This document shows, one piece after another, positions 35,684 through 43,235 of a stretch of DNA of 64,000 nt (position 1 is the stretch's first letter; every line of letters begins with the position of its first letter). Location: contig NZ_JAZGLW010000001.1 in assembly GCF_036409155.1 (NCBI RefSeq), positions 1,426,001 to 1,490,000 of the forward strand, read 5' to 3'. The position numbers and the translations under genes were made by a program. The notes beneath the pieces were generated by a model. That model was not told the DNA's origin. It saw only the letters and a list, made by a program, of their open reading frames with translations, and ran no database searches. Source of the stretch: Mycobacterium sp. 050128. Its GTDB lineage: Bacteria; Actinomycetota; Actinomycetes; Mycobacteriales; Mycobacteriaceae.

Positions 35684-35720
35684 GACAGCAGAGCATCAGA
35701 ATAAATGATGCTATGCTGTC
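35684..35720. promoter_or_regulatory. 37-bp near-perfect palindrome, VapBC operator
   Basis: The arms are GACAGCA-G-AGCATCA and TGATGCT-A-TGCTGTC around a seven-base centre: 15-bp arms with one mismatch. It ends three bases before the antitoxin GTG. This is the place and form expected for the autoregulatory site bound by the VapB dimer or VapBC complex. Confidence 0.8.
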
Positions 35721-35723
35721 ACA

Positions 35724-35978
35724 GTGCGCACGACCGTGACGCTTGACGACGACACACTCGCGCTGGTTCGCCGACGCATGCGCGAGCGCGGCGTCTCGTT
35801 CAAACAGGCGCTCAACGACGCCATTCGCGACGGCGCCCACGGCCGACCGGCCCCGACGCCGTTCGAGACCACGGTGGCCGACCTCGGGGTTCCCGCAGTC
35901 AACCTCGACCGCGCGTTACAGCTGGCCGCTGAACTCGAAGACGAGGAGTTGCTGCGCCGGCAACGGCGCGGCGCATGA
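35724..35978 (+). CDS. VapB-like antitoxin, ribbon-helix-helix
   Basis: An 84-residue antitoxin. The N-terminus MRTTVTLDDDTLALVRRRMRERGVSFKQALNDAIRDG is a ribbon-helix-helix DNA-binding domain; the acidic C-terminal tail (AAELEDEELLRRQRRG) should wrap around and inhibit the toxin. It starts at GTG directly after a long palindrome. The stop overlaps the toxin ATG by four bases, the usual antitoxin-first coupling. Confidence 0.88.
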   Translation: MRTTVTLDDDTLALVRRRMRERGVSFKQALNDAIRDGAHGRPAPTPFETTVADLGVPAVNLDRALQLAAELEDEELLRRQRRGA

Positions 35979-36415
35979 AGATCGTCGACGCCAATGTGCT
36001 TCTCTATGCGGTAAATTCGGCCGCCGAGCACCACAGAGCCAGTAGGCGCTGGCTCGACAACGCGCTCTCTGGCGCCGACACAGTCGGCTTGGCGTGGGTG
36101 CCGCTACTTGCCTTCGTTCGGCTGACCACAAAGATCGGGCTCTTCCCCGCACCCCTACACCCGGCCGACGCGATGCGTCAGGTTGAACAATGGTGCAGCG
36201 CTCCGGGGGCGGTGGTGATCGGCCCCACCGAGCGCCATCCGCAGCAGCTCGGCGGCCTGCTGTCCCACATCGGCACCGGCGGAAACCTCGTCAACGACGC
36301 GCACTTGGCTGCGTTGGCGCTCGAACACCGAGCGGGAATCGTCAGCTACGACAACGACTTCGGACGCTTCGATGGCGTGCGCTGGGACACCCCGGACGCC
36401 CTGCTGAACCCCTGA
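35975..36415 (+). CDS. VapC-like PIN-domain toxin ribonuclease
   Basis: A 146-residue PIN nuclease. The metal-binding acidic residues are Asp5 in MKIVDANVLLYAVN, Asp in GNLVNDAHLAALALE, and Asp in IVSYDNDFGRFDGVRW. The long form with TKIGLFPAPLHPADAM in the middle matches the common mycobacterial VapC subgroup. VapC toxins cut tRNA or rRNA at specific sites to halt growth. It is neutralised by the VapB encoded just upstream. All acidic residues are present, so it appears active. Confidence 0.88.
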   Translation: MKIVDANVLLYAVNSAAEHHRASRRWLDNALSGADTVGLAWVPLLAFVRLTTKIGLFPAPLHPADAMRQVEQWCSAPGAVVIGPTERHPQQLGGLLSHIGTGGNLVNDAHLAALALEHRAGIVSYDNDFGRFDGVRWDTPDALLNP

Positions 36416-36440
36416 CACGAGGGCGCCGACTCACAACACA

Positions 36441-36454
36441 CTTCGATGTCGAAG
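36441..36454. promoter_or_regulatory. MarR box at the regulator's own promoter
   Basis: CTTCGATGTCGAAG lies 17 bases upstream of the MarR start. The same sequence occurs twice upstream of the quinone-reductase gene about 1.8 kb away. Confidence 0.75.
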
Positions 36455-36470
36455 CATTACGCTCAAGGGT

Positions 36471-36965
36471 ATGGGCTACTCGTTGAATCCTGTCCAACTC
36501 CGGGCGTACTTCGCGCTGATGGAGTCGGTGAGCTTGCTTCAGTATGCGGTGCGCCGACAGTTGCAGGACGCCGGAGACCTCAGCTACGTGCAGTTCGAGA
36601 TCCTGGCCAAGCTGGCCGACGCCGACCAACCGCTCACCATGACCAGCCTCGCCGACGGCGTCGTGTACAGCCGCTCGGGTCTGACCCATCAGGCCGGACT
36701 CCTCGAGAAGCAGGGGTTGATCACTCGCGCGGGCTCGTCTGAGGACCAGCGTGCCACGGTTGTCGAAATCACCGACGCGGGGCGCGCCCGCGTCGCCCAG
36801 GTGATGCCCGGGCACGTCGAGGTGGTGCGCGAGCTGTTGTTCGATTCGCTGTCCGATAACGAGGTCCGCAGGCTCGGCGATATGATGAGCAAGGCCCGCG
36901 ACCACATGCGTGCCCGCCCGCCCCGATCTGCCGCCCCGCGCGGACGCGCCGGGGCCGTTAAATAG
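36471..36965 (+). CDS. MarR family transcriptional regulator
   Basis: A 164-residue winged-helix MarR protein: dimer helices at both ends, recognition region LADADQPLTMTSLADGVVYSRSGLTHQAGLLEKQGLITR, and the wing SSEDQRATVVEITDAG. A basic Pro/Ala tail (RARPPRSAAPRGRAGAVK) ends it. The box CTTCGATGTCGAAG before its start, and two copies before the divergently placed quinone reductase gene, indicate that it represses itself and that operon. Such MarR proteins often sense quinones or other electrophiles. There is no obvious redox Cys in this one. Confidence 0.87.
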   Translation: MGYSLNPVQLRAYFALMESVSLLQYAVRRQLQDAGDLSYVQFEILAKLADADQPLTMTSLADGVVYSRSGLTHQAGLLEKQGLITRAGSSEDQRATVVEITDAGRARVAQVMPGHVEVVRELLFDSLSDNEVRRLGDMMSKARDHMRARPPRSAAPRGRAGAVK

Positions 36966-36989
36966 CGGTGCCACATCGCATTCCGTTAA

Positions 36990-37239
36990 GCTGACGTCCG
37001 CCAAGCCGCTGTGTCGAGTGCAGCACCGGGGTGTCCGGGTAACCCTGGCCGAGCACCGAGGGTGGGCGCCCTCGGTGTTGATCAGTTCCGCACTGCCGCG
37101 TTGGGAGTAGAAGTAGCCATCAGGTCGGTCGGGCTGGCCCCGGGCCCGTAGGCCCGGCCACGTGTCATCGGTGACATCGCGATGCGGTTGGCCAGCTGAA
37201 TCTCCCGCCCAGCAGAACGGGATCGAATGCGTTGGTCAT
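36990..37239 (-). pseudogene. Old Yellow Enzyme (alkene reductase) remnant
   Basis: Three frames carry consecutive pieces of an OYE N-terminus. First is MTNAFDPVLLGG from ATG 37239, behind a good GGAAGGAAG site. Next is EIQLANRIAMSPMTRGRAYG, then YFYSQRGSAELINTEGAH and VLGQGYPDTPVLHSTQRLGG in shifted frames. At least three frameshifts separate them, and the remaining two thirds of the gene is absent. It lies just downstream of the quinone reductase on the same strand, so an intact operon once probably held both enzymes. OYEs reduce activated C=C bonds with NAD(P)H and FMN. Confidence 0.75.
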
Positions 37240-37282
37240 GTCAAGTCTTCCTTCCCGGTGAAAATGCCTGGGGCACTCGGTG

Positions 37283-38227
37283 TTAGCGCTCGGTGGGGAT
37301 GAGCAGGGTCTTGCCGTGCAGTCGGCCGGCATCGGAGTCGTCGTGCACGGCCGCGGCATCTGCCAGCGGACGGCGGTCGGCGATCTCGATGCGCAGGCGG
37401 CCGTCGTCAACGCGGTCGACCAGTTCGGCCAGTTGGGCAGCGTCGCTGCGGACGAATACCCGCTGGGTGCGGACTCCTCGGGGCGGATCCTGCGGGCCGA
37501 AGACCATGGTGCCGACGTGGAAGCCGCCGTCGGTGACGACGCTGATGAGGGCGTCGGTCTGCTCGTCGGTGGTGCTGACCAGGTTGAGCACCACGTCGAA
37601 CGGGGCGCCATTGATGTCGATCGGCGACCGCCCGTAGTCGATGTAGTCGACAATTCGGTCGGCTCCCAGGCCACGCAGCCGCTCGGCGTCGCGGTCCTTG
37701 GCCGTGGCGGTGACCGCGGCGCCGGCCTGCTTGGCCAGCTGAACGGCGTAGCCACCGACCGCGCCGGAGGCCCCGTTGATCAGCACCGACTGCCCGCTCG
37801 TAAGCCCGGCGATCTCGAACAGGGCCTGCCAAGCCGTTAGCGCGGGTTCGGGCAGTGCTGCGGCGTCGGCCAGCGGCACCGACGTCGGCGCCGTGGCCAG
37901 CGATTCGGCGGGCACCAAGCTGTATTCGGCGGCGGCGCCGTCGGCATCAAGCGGCAGGAACGCGACGACCGCGTCGCCGACCTTCCAATCCTGCACTCCC
38001 TCACCGATTTCGGTGATGGTGCCCGCGACGTCGACGCCCGGAATGTGGGGGAAGTTGACCTCGTACACCTCGGCCAGATAACCGCCACGGATGCCGGCGT
38101 CCACCGGGTTGAACGCAGTCGCCGCCACTTTGACCAGCACCTGTTGCGGTCCGGGTACTGGGCGCGGGGCCTCCTCGTACCGCAGAACGTTGCTGTCGCC
38201 GTATTCGTGGTACCGAACAGCCTTCAT
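37283..38227 (-). CDS. NADPH:quinone reductase-type zinc-free MDR oxidoreductase
   Basis: A 314-residue medium-chain dehydrogenase of the quinone-oxidoreductase branch. It begins MKAVRYHEYGDSNVLRYEEAPRPVPG after AGGAGGG. The GroES-like part includes GVDVAGTITEIGEGVQDWKVGDAVVAFLP, the nucleotide motif is NGASGAVGGYAVQLAKQAGA, and the NADPH-side stretch is KDRDAERLRGLGADRIVDY. Zinc-binding Cys residues are absent. The enzyme reduces quinones or enones with NADPH. Two MarR boxes sit 22 and 63 bases upstream of its start. An OYE remnant follows it. Confidence 0.87.
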   Translation of the reverse strand: MKAVRYHEYGDSNVLRYEEAPRPVPGPQQVLVKVAATAFNPVDAGIRGGYLAEVYEVNFPHIPGVDVAGTITEIGEGVQDWKVGDAVVAFLPLDADGAAAEYSLVPAESLATAPTSVPLADAAALPEPALTAWQALFEIAGLTSGQSVLINGASGAVGGYAVQLAKQAGAAVTATAKDRDAERLRGLGADRIVDYIDYGRSPIDINGAPFDVVLNLVSTTDEQTDALISVVTDGGFHVGTMVFGPQDPPRGVRTQRVFVRSDAAQLAELVDRVDDGRLRIEIADRRPLADAAAVHDDSDAGRLHGKTLLIPTER

Positions 38228-38248
38228 GATGCCCTCCTGAGATCGTTT

Positions 38249-38264
38249 GCTTCGATGTCGAAGC
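38249..38264. promoter_or_regulatory. MarR box, proximal, upstream of quinone reductase
   Basis: GCTTCGATGTCGAAGC is an inverted repeat with a TG centre, 22 bases from the start codon of the minus-strand gene. It is identical in core to the box before the MarR gene. Confidence 0.78.
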
Positions 38265-38289
38265 AGTACAGTTACGGTGGGTGCAACTT

Positions 38290-38305
38290 GCTTCGGTGTC
38301 GAAGC
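38290..38305. promoter_or_regulatory. MarR box, distal, upstream of quinone reductase
   Basis: GCTTCGGTGTCGAAGC differs from the proximal box at one base, and flanking bases extend it to TTGCTTCG...CGAAGCAA. Its centre is 41 bases (about four DNA turns) from the proximal box, which favours cooperative binding on one face. Confidence 0.76.
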
Positions 38306-38453
38306 AATCCCCAAGCGGTGTGTGAGTGCCGTCACATGTTCGGTCTGGGGCCGGGCCCCGGCGGGCGTTGCGCCGCAAGCACGTCCCGCCGTGGATTCAA
38401 CGGGCGAGGATTAACGCGTTACTTCCGAGGCGACGCTTGAGTGGGCGATCGGC

Positions 38454-39068
38454 TCACGCCGACCCGCCTTCGGCGTGACGCGTTGGCTCTCGCATGCCGG
38501 TGAAGTGCTCGACCAACAGGCGAACACGTTGTGAGACATGGTCGGGCCGTAATCGTTTGGTGGCGCCCAGGGTGACCAGCCCGTGCAATGCGGCCCAGAA
38601 CACCTCGGTGAGCGTGTCGACGTCGTGCCCAGGGCCGACTCGAGCGAGTGCCTGATGCAGCGCGGCGAAAGCCGACAACAACTCGGCCGGTGTGTCGTCG
38701 GCGCCGAAGTGCAGCGCCGTCGCACGGGTGAACATCGCCTCGTACACCGCCGGGTTGGCGTGAGCAAAATCCAGATATGCCTGCGCAACTCGGTTAAGAA
38801 CCACGCCGGCCGTGACGTCGTCGTCCGCGCAGGCGCCACGGATCACCTGGGCGAGCTCGCCGAATCCCTCGATGGCGACCGCATCGGCGATCTGTTCCAT
38901 GCCGGTGAAGTGCTTGTACAACACCGGCTGGCTGTACTCGATCTCGGTGGACAACCGACGCGTGGTCACCGCGTCCCATCCTTCCGCCTCGGCCAACTTG
39001 CGGGCCGTTGACACGATCAGCCGCCGGCGGGCAGACCGCTCGCGCTCACGGCGATCCTCGATACCCAT
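38454..39068 (-). CDS. TetR family transcriptional regulator
   Basis: A 204-residue TetR repressor with HTH region ARKLAEAEGWDAVTTRRLSTEIEYSQPVLYKHFTGMEQI and a C-terminal domain of the TetR_C WHG type (LNRVAQAYLDFAHANPAVYEAMF, then VFWAALHGLVTLGA). It is divergent from a small membrane-protein operon at 39169; two related CTAGC-type inverted repeats lie between. It should control that DUF1772-NIPSNAP-DUF4267 operon and itself. Confidence 0.87.
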   Translation of the reverse strand: MGIEDRRERERSARRRLIVSTARKLAEAEGWDAVTTRRLSTEIEYSQPVLYKHFTGMEQIADAVAIEGFGELAQVIRGACADDDVTAGVVLNRVAQAYLDFAHANPAVYEAMFTRATALHFGADDTPAELLSAFAALHQALARVGPGHDVDTLTEVFWAALHGLVTLGATKRLRPDHVSQRVRLLVEHFTGMREPTRHAEGGSA

Positions 39069-39085
39069 AGGTGAAACATATCACA

Positions 39086-39100
39086 GCTAGAAATGCTAGC
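39086..39100. promoter_or_regulatory. TetR operator-like repeat GCTAG-N5-CTAGC
   Basis: GCTAGAAATGCTAGC is a perfect inverted repeat 18 bases upstream of the TetR start on the minus strand. Confidence 0.6.
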
Positions 39101-39129
39101 GCTGATATTGACGTTGGATCGGCCGAAAG

Positions 39130-39144
39130 GTTAGCGTTGCTAGC
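39130..39144. promoter_or_regulatory. TetR operator-like repeat GTTAG-N5-CTAGC
   Basis: GTTAGCGTTGCTAGC matches the first repeat with one arm mismatch. It lies 25 bases upstream of the GTG at 39169, serving the divergent operon. Confidence 0.55.
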
Positions 39145-39168
39145 ACCTCCGAAGGAAGGGAGCGAAAA

Positions 39169-39645
39169 GTGGTATTAGAACTGCTCAGCCGTAGTGCCGC
39201 GATGGTCGCGGTATTGGGTACCGGCGTGGTGTACGGCACCGACGTGTTCTGCGCCATGGTCATGCGCCCCGCACTGGACCGGGTCGACGACAACACCCTG
39301 GTCATCGTGATGGGTCACGTGCACCGCTACGGCGACCGGCGTATGCCCGTGCCGGGCGTGCTCGGCATCGTCGCCGCAGCGATCAGCTCGGCAACCGCAG
39401 CAGTCGGCGCGCACTGGCTGCAAGCGATCGCCGCGACCGTCGCGCTGGGTGCGCTGCTGATCTGGCTGCTGGTCTACCTGCGCATCAGCGCGCCCATCAA
39501 CCGGAGGCTCACTGCCGCCACCGACAGCGGCGAGACGTTGCCGGACGGGCGTGCCCTGCAAGCGGGATGGGACGCGGTTATCAACGCCCGCGCAACACTG
39601 CAGGGCGTGGCCGTGGCCGCGTTGTGTGTCGTGCTGATGATCTGA
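39169..39645 (+). CDS. DUF1772-type integral membrane protein
   Basis: A 158-residue protein with four predicted membrane helices. It starts at GTG after GAAGGAAGGGAG. The family signature region GTGVVYGTDVFCAMVMRPALDRVDD and the C-terminal GWDAVINARATLQGVAVAALCVVLMI fit DUF1772 (anthrone oxygenase-like) proteins. Family members are found beside aromatic polyketide or redox genes, but the biochemistry is poorly defined. It is the first gene of a small operon with a NIPSNAP protein and a DUF4267 protein, probably regulated by the divergent TetR. Confidence 0.78.
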   Translation: MVLELLSRSAAMVAVLGTGVVYGTDVFCAMVMRPALDRVDDNTLVIVMGHVHRYGDRRMPVPGVLGIVAAAISSATAAVGAHWLQAIAATVALGALLIWLLVYLRISAPINRRLTAATDSGETLPDGRALQAGWDAVINARATLQGVAVAALCVVLMI

Positions 39646-39698
39646 CCCCGCCGATCGCCGCTCATCCGATCCCGCCTGACACAAGGAGGACACCGCAC

Positions 39699-40016
39699 AT
39701 GTTTGAGCTCAGGGTTTACACCCTGCGGTCACGCGAAGCGCTGCACCAGTACGCGACGGTGCATTGGGCCAGGCACCTGGCGACCTTTGCCGCATTCGGG
39801 GTCACCACCCACGGGGTGTGGACCGATCAGGGCGGGAAGACGAACCGGTTGGTCGCGCTGATCAGCTACCCGCCGGGTGCGGACCCCGACCAGCTCACCC
39901 GCCGGGTGATGACCAGCCCGGAATTCGCCGGCGACATGGCCGGTTTCGACATCGCCGACATCCTCGACGTCCAGATGACACTGCTTGATTCGACCCCTTT
40001 TTCGCCCATCCACTGA
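39699..40016 (+). CDS. NIPSNAP family protein
   Basis: A 105-residue dimeric alpha/beta-barrel protein starting MFELRVYTLRSREALHQYATVHWARHLATFAAFGVTTHGVW, the usual opening of the NIPSNAP family, with ISYPPGADPDQLTRRVMTSPEFAGDMAGFD. AAGGAGGA precedes the ATG. Members are small enzymes or ligand binders of unclear function. It sits between two small membrane protein genes in one operon. Confidence 0.8.
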   Translation: MFELRVYTLRSREALHQYATVHWARHLATFAAFGVTTHGVWTDQGGKTNRLVALISYPPGADPDQLTRRVMTSPEFAGDMAGFDIADILDVQMTLLDSTPFSPIH

Positions 40017-40035
40017 CACTTCAGGAGCGTTTGAC

Positions 40036-40419
40036 ATGACCACCACCGCCACCATCGGCTACGTCCTGGCCGGCGTCCTCGCCGCGGCCATCATCTTCAT
40101 CGGCGCCCGGTTCCTGATCGCGCCGCGCGTCGCGGCCGCCGGCTACGGCGTGCCTGCCGATCCTGACCAACCCGCAATACGCGCCTACCTCGGCGTCAAG
40201 GGCATCCGCGACATCACCACCGGGCTATTTGTGATCATCCTGATGCTCGCGCACGCGACGCACCTCGTCGGCTGGATCATGCTGGCCGCCACCATAATCC
40301 CGATCGTTGACGCCACCATCGTGCTGCGCAACAGCGCAGCCAAGTCGATCGCCTACGGAGTGCACGGCGGCACCGCGGCCGTCATGCTTATCACGACCGC
40401 CCTGCTGCTGGTCTCCTGA
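40036..40419 (+). CDS. DUF4267-type small membrane protein
   Basis: A 127-residue protein with four predicted membrane helices: TIGYVLAGVLAAAIIFIGARFLIAP, then GVKGIRDITTGLFVIILMLA, and the ending GVHGGTAAVMLITTALLLVS. The RDITTG motif after the first helix pair is typical of DUF4267. AGGAG precedes the ATG. It belongs to the operon with the DUF1772 and NIPSNAP genes. Its function is unknown. Confidence 0.78.
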   Translation: MTTTATIGYVLAGVLAAAIIFIGARFLIAPRVAAAGYGVPADPDQPAIRAYLGVKGIRDITTGLFVIILMLAHATHLVGWIMLAATIIPIVDATIVLRNSAAKSIAYGVHGGTAAVMLITTALLLVS

Positions 40420-40545
40420 ACACGACCCCCGATGAAAGCTACTGTGATCGAATGCGTTCTCCACTAGCTGGCGGCCTACCCGGCGGGAACGAACCGGCGG
40501 AAGAGCTGAAGGTCCGCTGAACCGCGTGATCCAAGGAGGTACTCC

Positions 40546-40845
40546 ATGACTGCCTACGCTCTCTGCGAATTGGAGGTCGGCAATCTACAAGCGATGCAGC
40601 CGTACCTCGACGGGATTGCGGAGACGATCACCTCCCACGGTGGCAGATACCTCGTGGCAGGTCAGAGCCCTGAAGTCATCGAGGGTGGTCCGGGCCAATA
40701 CCCGGTGAAGGTCGTTCTCGAATTCCCGTCCGTGGAAGCGTTTAAGACCTGGTACAACTCGGCGGAATACCAAGCCATTCTTCCCTACCGGCAGAAGAAT
40801 TCGAAGTCGAACTTCTATGTGATGGAGGGTGTTTCGACCGCGTGA
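40546..40845 (+). CDS. DUF1330 family protein
   Basis: A 99-residue protein of the DUF1330 dimeric ferredoxin-like family: MTAYALCELEVGNLQAMQPYLDGIAETITSHGGRYLVAGQSPEVIEG, then VVLEFPSVEAFKTWYNSAEYQAILPYRQKNSKSNFYVMEGV. The pattern (HGGRYL, EG, FPS, W-Y-N-S-xY) is classic for the family. AAGGAGG lies nine bases upstream of the ATG. It may be the last gene of, or just after, the preceding operon (126-base gap). Confidence 0.84.
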   Translation: MTAYALCELEVGNLQAMQPYLDGIAETITSHGGRYLVAGQSPEVIEGGPGQYPVKVVLEFPSVEAFKTWYNSAEYQAILPYRQKNSKSNFYVMEGVSTA

Positions 40846-41018
40846 TCGCTGCGTGTCGCTACTGACCGTGGTCGCCCTGAACTGTCATCGCGGTTGCTCC
40901 CCGGTGCTAGGGACACGCACGCTGGGTTTCCGGCACACCACACCCACGAATCGTCCGATTGCCTGCCGGGCCTAAACTCACTGGGGGACAACGACTTCGG
41001 CGTCGTCGCGGTGCACCT

Positions 41019-41444
41019 TTACGCGTCGTGGGTGGACAGGTCCCAGGGCTTCATGCCGAGCTGGCCCGCAAGGCGCCGCTGCATCTGGACGCCCGACGGA
41101 ATCGGGCGCCACCAGATGGTCACCTCGGCGATCTTGCCGTCCGCGTCGAGCAGGATGTAGTCCATCCCGTCGACTACTGTCTCGTCGATCTGCAGCTGGA
41201 AGTATGCGGCGTGGTGGGTCTCGCCGCTGAGGACTTCCTTGTAGGTGAGGTCGGCCGCGGCCGTGCCGACCCCTCGCATGGCTTCCAGGACTGCGTCGCG
41301 GCCGACGGTTGGCTCGTCGCCGAGTGGGCTGTACATCACGATGTCCTCGGCGAGGATGCCGGCGAGGGCGTCTTTGTCGGCGCCGCGGTGCATCGAGTCG
41401 ACGAACGACTCCACGGTGTCGCGGTGCGTGGCGAAGGTGGTCAT
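41019..41444 (-). CDS. NTF2-like (SnoaL) protein
   Basis: A 141-residue NTF2-like protein: MTTFATHRDTVESFVDSMHRGADKDALAGILAEDIVMYSPLGDEPTVGRDAVLEAM, later ETVVDGMDYILLDADGKIAEVTIWWRP. The C-terminal tryptophan pair is typical of this ester-cyclase/limonene-hydrolase-like group. An AGGAG site precedes the ATG. It lies downstream of the SDR gene on the same strand (109-base gap), probably in one operon repressed by the divergent TetR. Confidence 0.82.
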   Translation of the reverse strand: MTTFATHRDTVESFVDSMHRGADKDALAGILAEDIVMYSPLGDEPTVGRDAVLEAMRGVGTAAADLTYKEVLSGETHHAAYFQLQIDETVVDGMDYILLDADGKIAEVTIWWRPIPSGVQMQRRLAGQLGMKPWDLSTHDA

Positions 41445-41553
41445 GGCTACTCCTTGTGTCTGTTGTTGCTTTAGCTTGTGAGACTTGATCGGTGCGCCCG
41501 CCCGACGAAGCGGCCAGACGACATGGCATCGGCACGAAAGCCGTTGACGCTCA

Positions 41554-42288
41554 CTAGATCACGGTGGTGCCGCCGTCGACGACCAGCTCCCGGCCATTGA
41601 CATAACTCGAATCGGCGGAGGCCAGGAACAACGCGGCCGACGCGATCTCCTCGGGGCGGCCCATCTCGCGCCGCGGGATCACCGACTCGAACTGCGCCTT
41701 CGCCTCCTCGTCCATCACCTCGTCCAACATCGGCGAAGCGACCTGGCCGGGGGTGAGCACGTTCACCCGGATCTTGCGGTCCCGTAACTCGGCCACCCAC
41801 ACCCGCGCGTAAGCGGGCAGCACCGCCTTGCTTCCGGCGTACACACTCCAATTGGGATAGCCCCGCAGCGAGGCGTTCGATCCGGTCATGAAGATTGAGC
41901 CGCCATCGTTGAACAGCGGCAACGCCTTTTGGACCGTGAACAGCGTGCCGCGCGCGTTCAGCCAGAAGGCGTCGTGGAAGTCCTCCTCGGTGATCTCGCC
42001 GAGCTTGGCCTGTGCGCCCACCCCGGCGCTGGCCCACAACACGTCGATCACGCCCTTTTCCTGCTTGACCGCGTCGAATAACCGGTCCAGATCGTCGAGG
42101 TTGGCCGCATCGCCCTGCACGCCGGTCACGTTCCGGCCGATCTGCTCGACGGCCTGGTCCAGCGCCTCCTTCCGCCGGCCCGAAATGAAGACGTGCGCTC
42201 CCTCCTCAACGAACAACTTGGCCCCCGCCAGCGCCATACCGCTGGTCGCCCCGGTAATCACGGCAACCTTGCCATCGAGTTTTCCCAC
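41554..42288 (-). CDS. SDR family NAD(P)-dependent oxidoreductase
   Basis: A 244-residue classical SDR: nucleotide motif TGATSGMALAGAKLF (the third Gly of TGxxxGxG is replaced by Ala), SGRRKEALD, NNAG position reading ASAGVG, catalytic Ser in TGSNASLRG, YAGSK as YxxxK, and ending VNGRELVVDGG. GTG at 42288 was chosen because GGAG lies five bases upstream; GTG 42294 adds two residues. It is divergent from a TetR gene across repeats that look like operators. The substrate is unknown. Confidence 0.86.
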   Translation of the reverse strand: MGKLDGKVAVITGATSGMALAGAKLFVEEGAHVFISGRRKEALDQAVEQIGRNVTGVQGDAANLDDLDRLFDAVKQEKGVIDVLWASAGVGAQAKLGEITEEDFHDAFWLNARGTLFTVQKALPLFNDGGSIFMTGSNASLRGYPNWSVYAGSKAVLPAYARVWVAELRDRKIRVNVLTPGQVASPMLDEVMDEEAKAQFESVIPRREMGRPEEIASAALFLASADSSYVNGRELVVDGGTTVI

Positions 42289-42311
42289 GATCACTCCACC
42301 CCTTTACTCTC

Positions 42312-42328
42312 AAGTTATGTACACCGAT
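42312..42328. promoter_or_regulatory. TetR operator-like direct repeat, copy 1
   Basis: AAGTTATGTACACCGAT lies 24 bases upstream of the SDR start. A 17-base repeat with two changes occurs 67 bases away, beside the TetR start. Confidence 0.55.
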
Positions 42329-42378
42329 TAGCGTACTTAGTTGGTGCCCTCAGGCTATCGGACCGTTCCCTCGAGCAC

Positions 42379-42399
42379 AAGCTATGCACACCGATCGGT
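42379..42399. promoter_or_regulatory. TetR operator-like direct repeat, copy 2, with palindromic core
   Basis: AAGCTATGCACACCGAT continues into the perfect palindrome ACCGATCGGT (42390-42399), 24 bases upstream of the TetR ATG. Two copies arranged toward each divergent gene suggest control of both. Confidence 0.6.
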
Positions 42400-42423
42400 A
42401 CCCAACTGGGCTAAGCTGGACGT

Positions 42424-43062
42424 ATGACGGAGTTGGAGAAGGGCCCTCGAGGGCTGCGCCGCGGCAGGGGCGCGCGAGAACGCATCCTCGGGGCGTCCCG
42501 ACAACTATTCCGCGATCAAGGCATCAACAGCACTGGCCTCGATCAGCTTTGCTCCGTGGCCCAGGTGTCCAAGCGCACGTTCTACCAGCACTTCACCGGC
42601 AAAGATGCGCTCATCGCCGAACACTTGCGCCGATTCGATCCCGACGTCCTGCCCGAGGTGTTCGACCGCCCCGACCTCACGCCCCGCCAACGGCTGCTGG
42701 CCGCCTTCGACATTCACGCGCCGCTGTGCCCGTTCATCGCGGCGGCGGTCGAAATCCACGACCCGGCCCACCCGGCACGCGTGCACGCCCGTGACTACAA
42801 GTTGGCCTTCGCTGCGCGACTCACCGAGGCCGCGCGCGAAGCGGGTGCGCGCAACCCCGCACAGCTCGGCGATCAACTGGCGCTGCTCCTGGACGGCGCT
42901 TCGGCCCGCAACCGTGTCCTGGGCAGCGACACATTTGCCACCGCGGCCGACATCGCCGCCATCCTCATCGACAACGCCATCCCGACGGCAGCCTCAGCCG
43001 AGGTTGACACCCAGGGAGGAGGCGAAGTTTCCCACGCCGCCACGGGCCACGCGTCGGCGTAA
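42424..43062 (+). CDS. TetR family transcriptional regulator
   Basis: A 212-residue TetR repressor with HTH region SRQLFRDQGINSTGLDQLCSVAQVSKRTFYQHFTGKDALIAEH. The C-terminal domain is short and Ala-rich, with CPFIAAAVEIHDPAHPARVHARDYK, a segment typical of TetR proteins that control SDR/oxidoreductase genes. It is divergent from the SDR-NTF2 operon, with two 17-base repeats between. The tail after residue 195 is low complexity. Confidence 0.87.
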   Translation: MTELEKGPRGLRRGRGARERILGASRQLFRDQGINSTGLDQLCSVAQVSKRTFYQHFTGKDALIAEHLRRFDPDVLPEVFDRPDLTPRQRLLAAFDIHAPLCPFIAAAVEIHDPAHPARVHARDYKLAFAARLTEAAREAGARNPAQLGDQLALLLDGASARNRVLGSDTFATAADIAAILIDNAIPTAASAEVDTQGGGEVSHAATGHASA

Positions 43063-43235
43063 TCTCTGACGCCTGCAACGACGCTGTGACCTTCTCGGAC
43101 GAGAGAATGGCGCCAACGCCACTGTGGGCCGCTTGTGACTGCCGATAACACTCGCTACCTCGACGCGTTGGCGTCGGAGTCACGGCATGCCCTTGAGGAC
43201 ACCCCGTGACCGGCCTCCCCGCTCATGGGCCTGTG

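Noticed and set aside
37054..37077. Hairpin CACCGAGGG/CCCTCGGTG as terminator for the MarR gene
   Set aside because: It lies inside the OYE remnant, whose coding bases (NTEGAHP...) explain the sequence, and there is no T-run.
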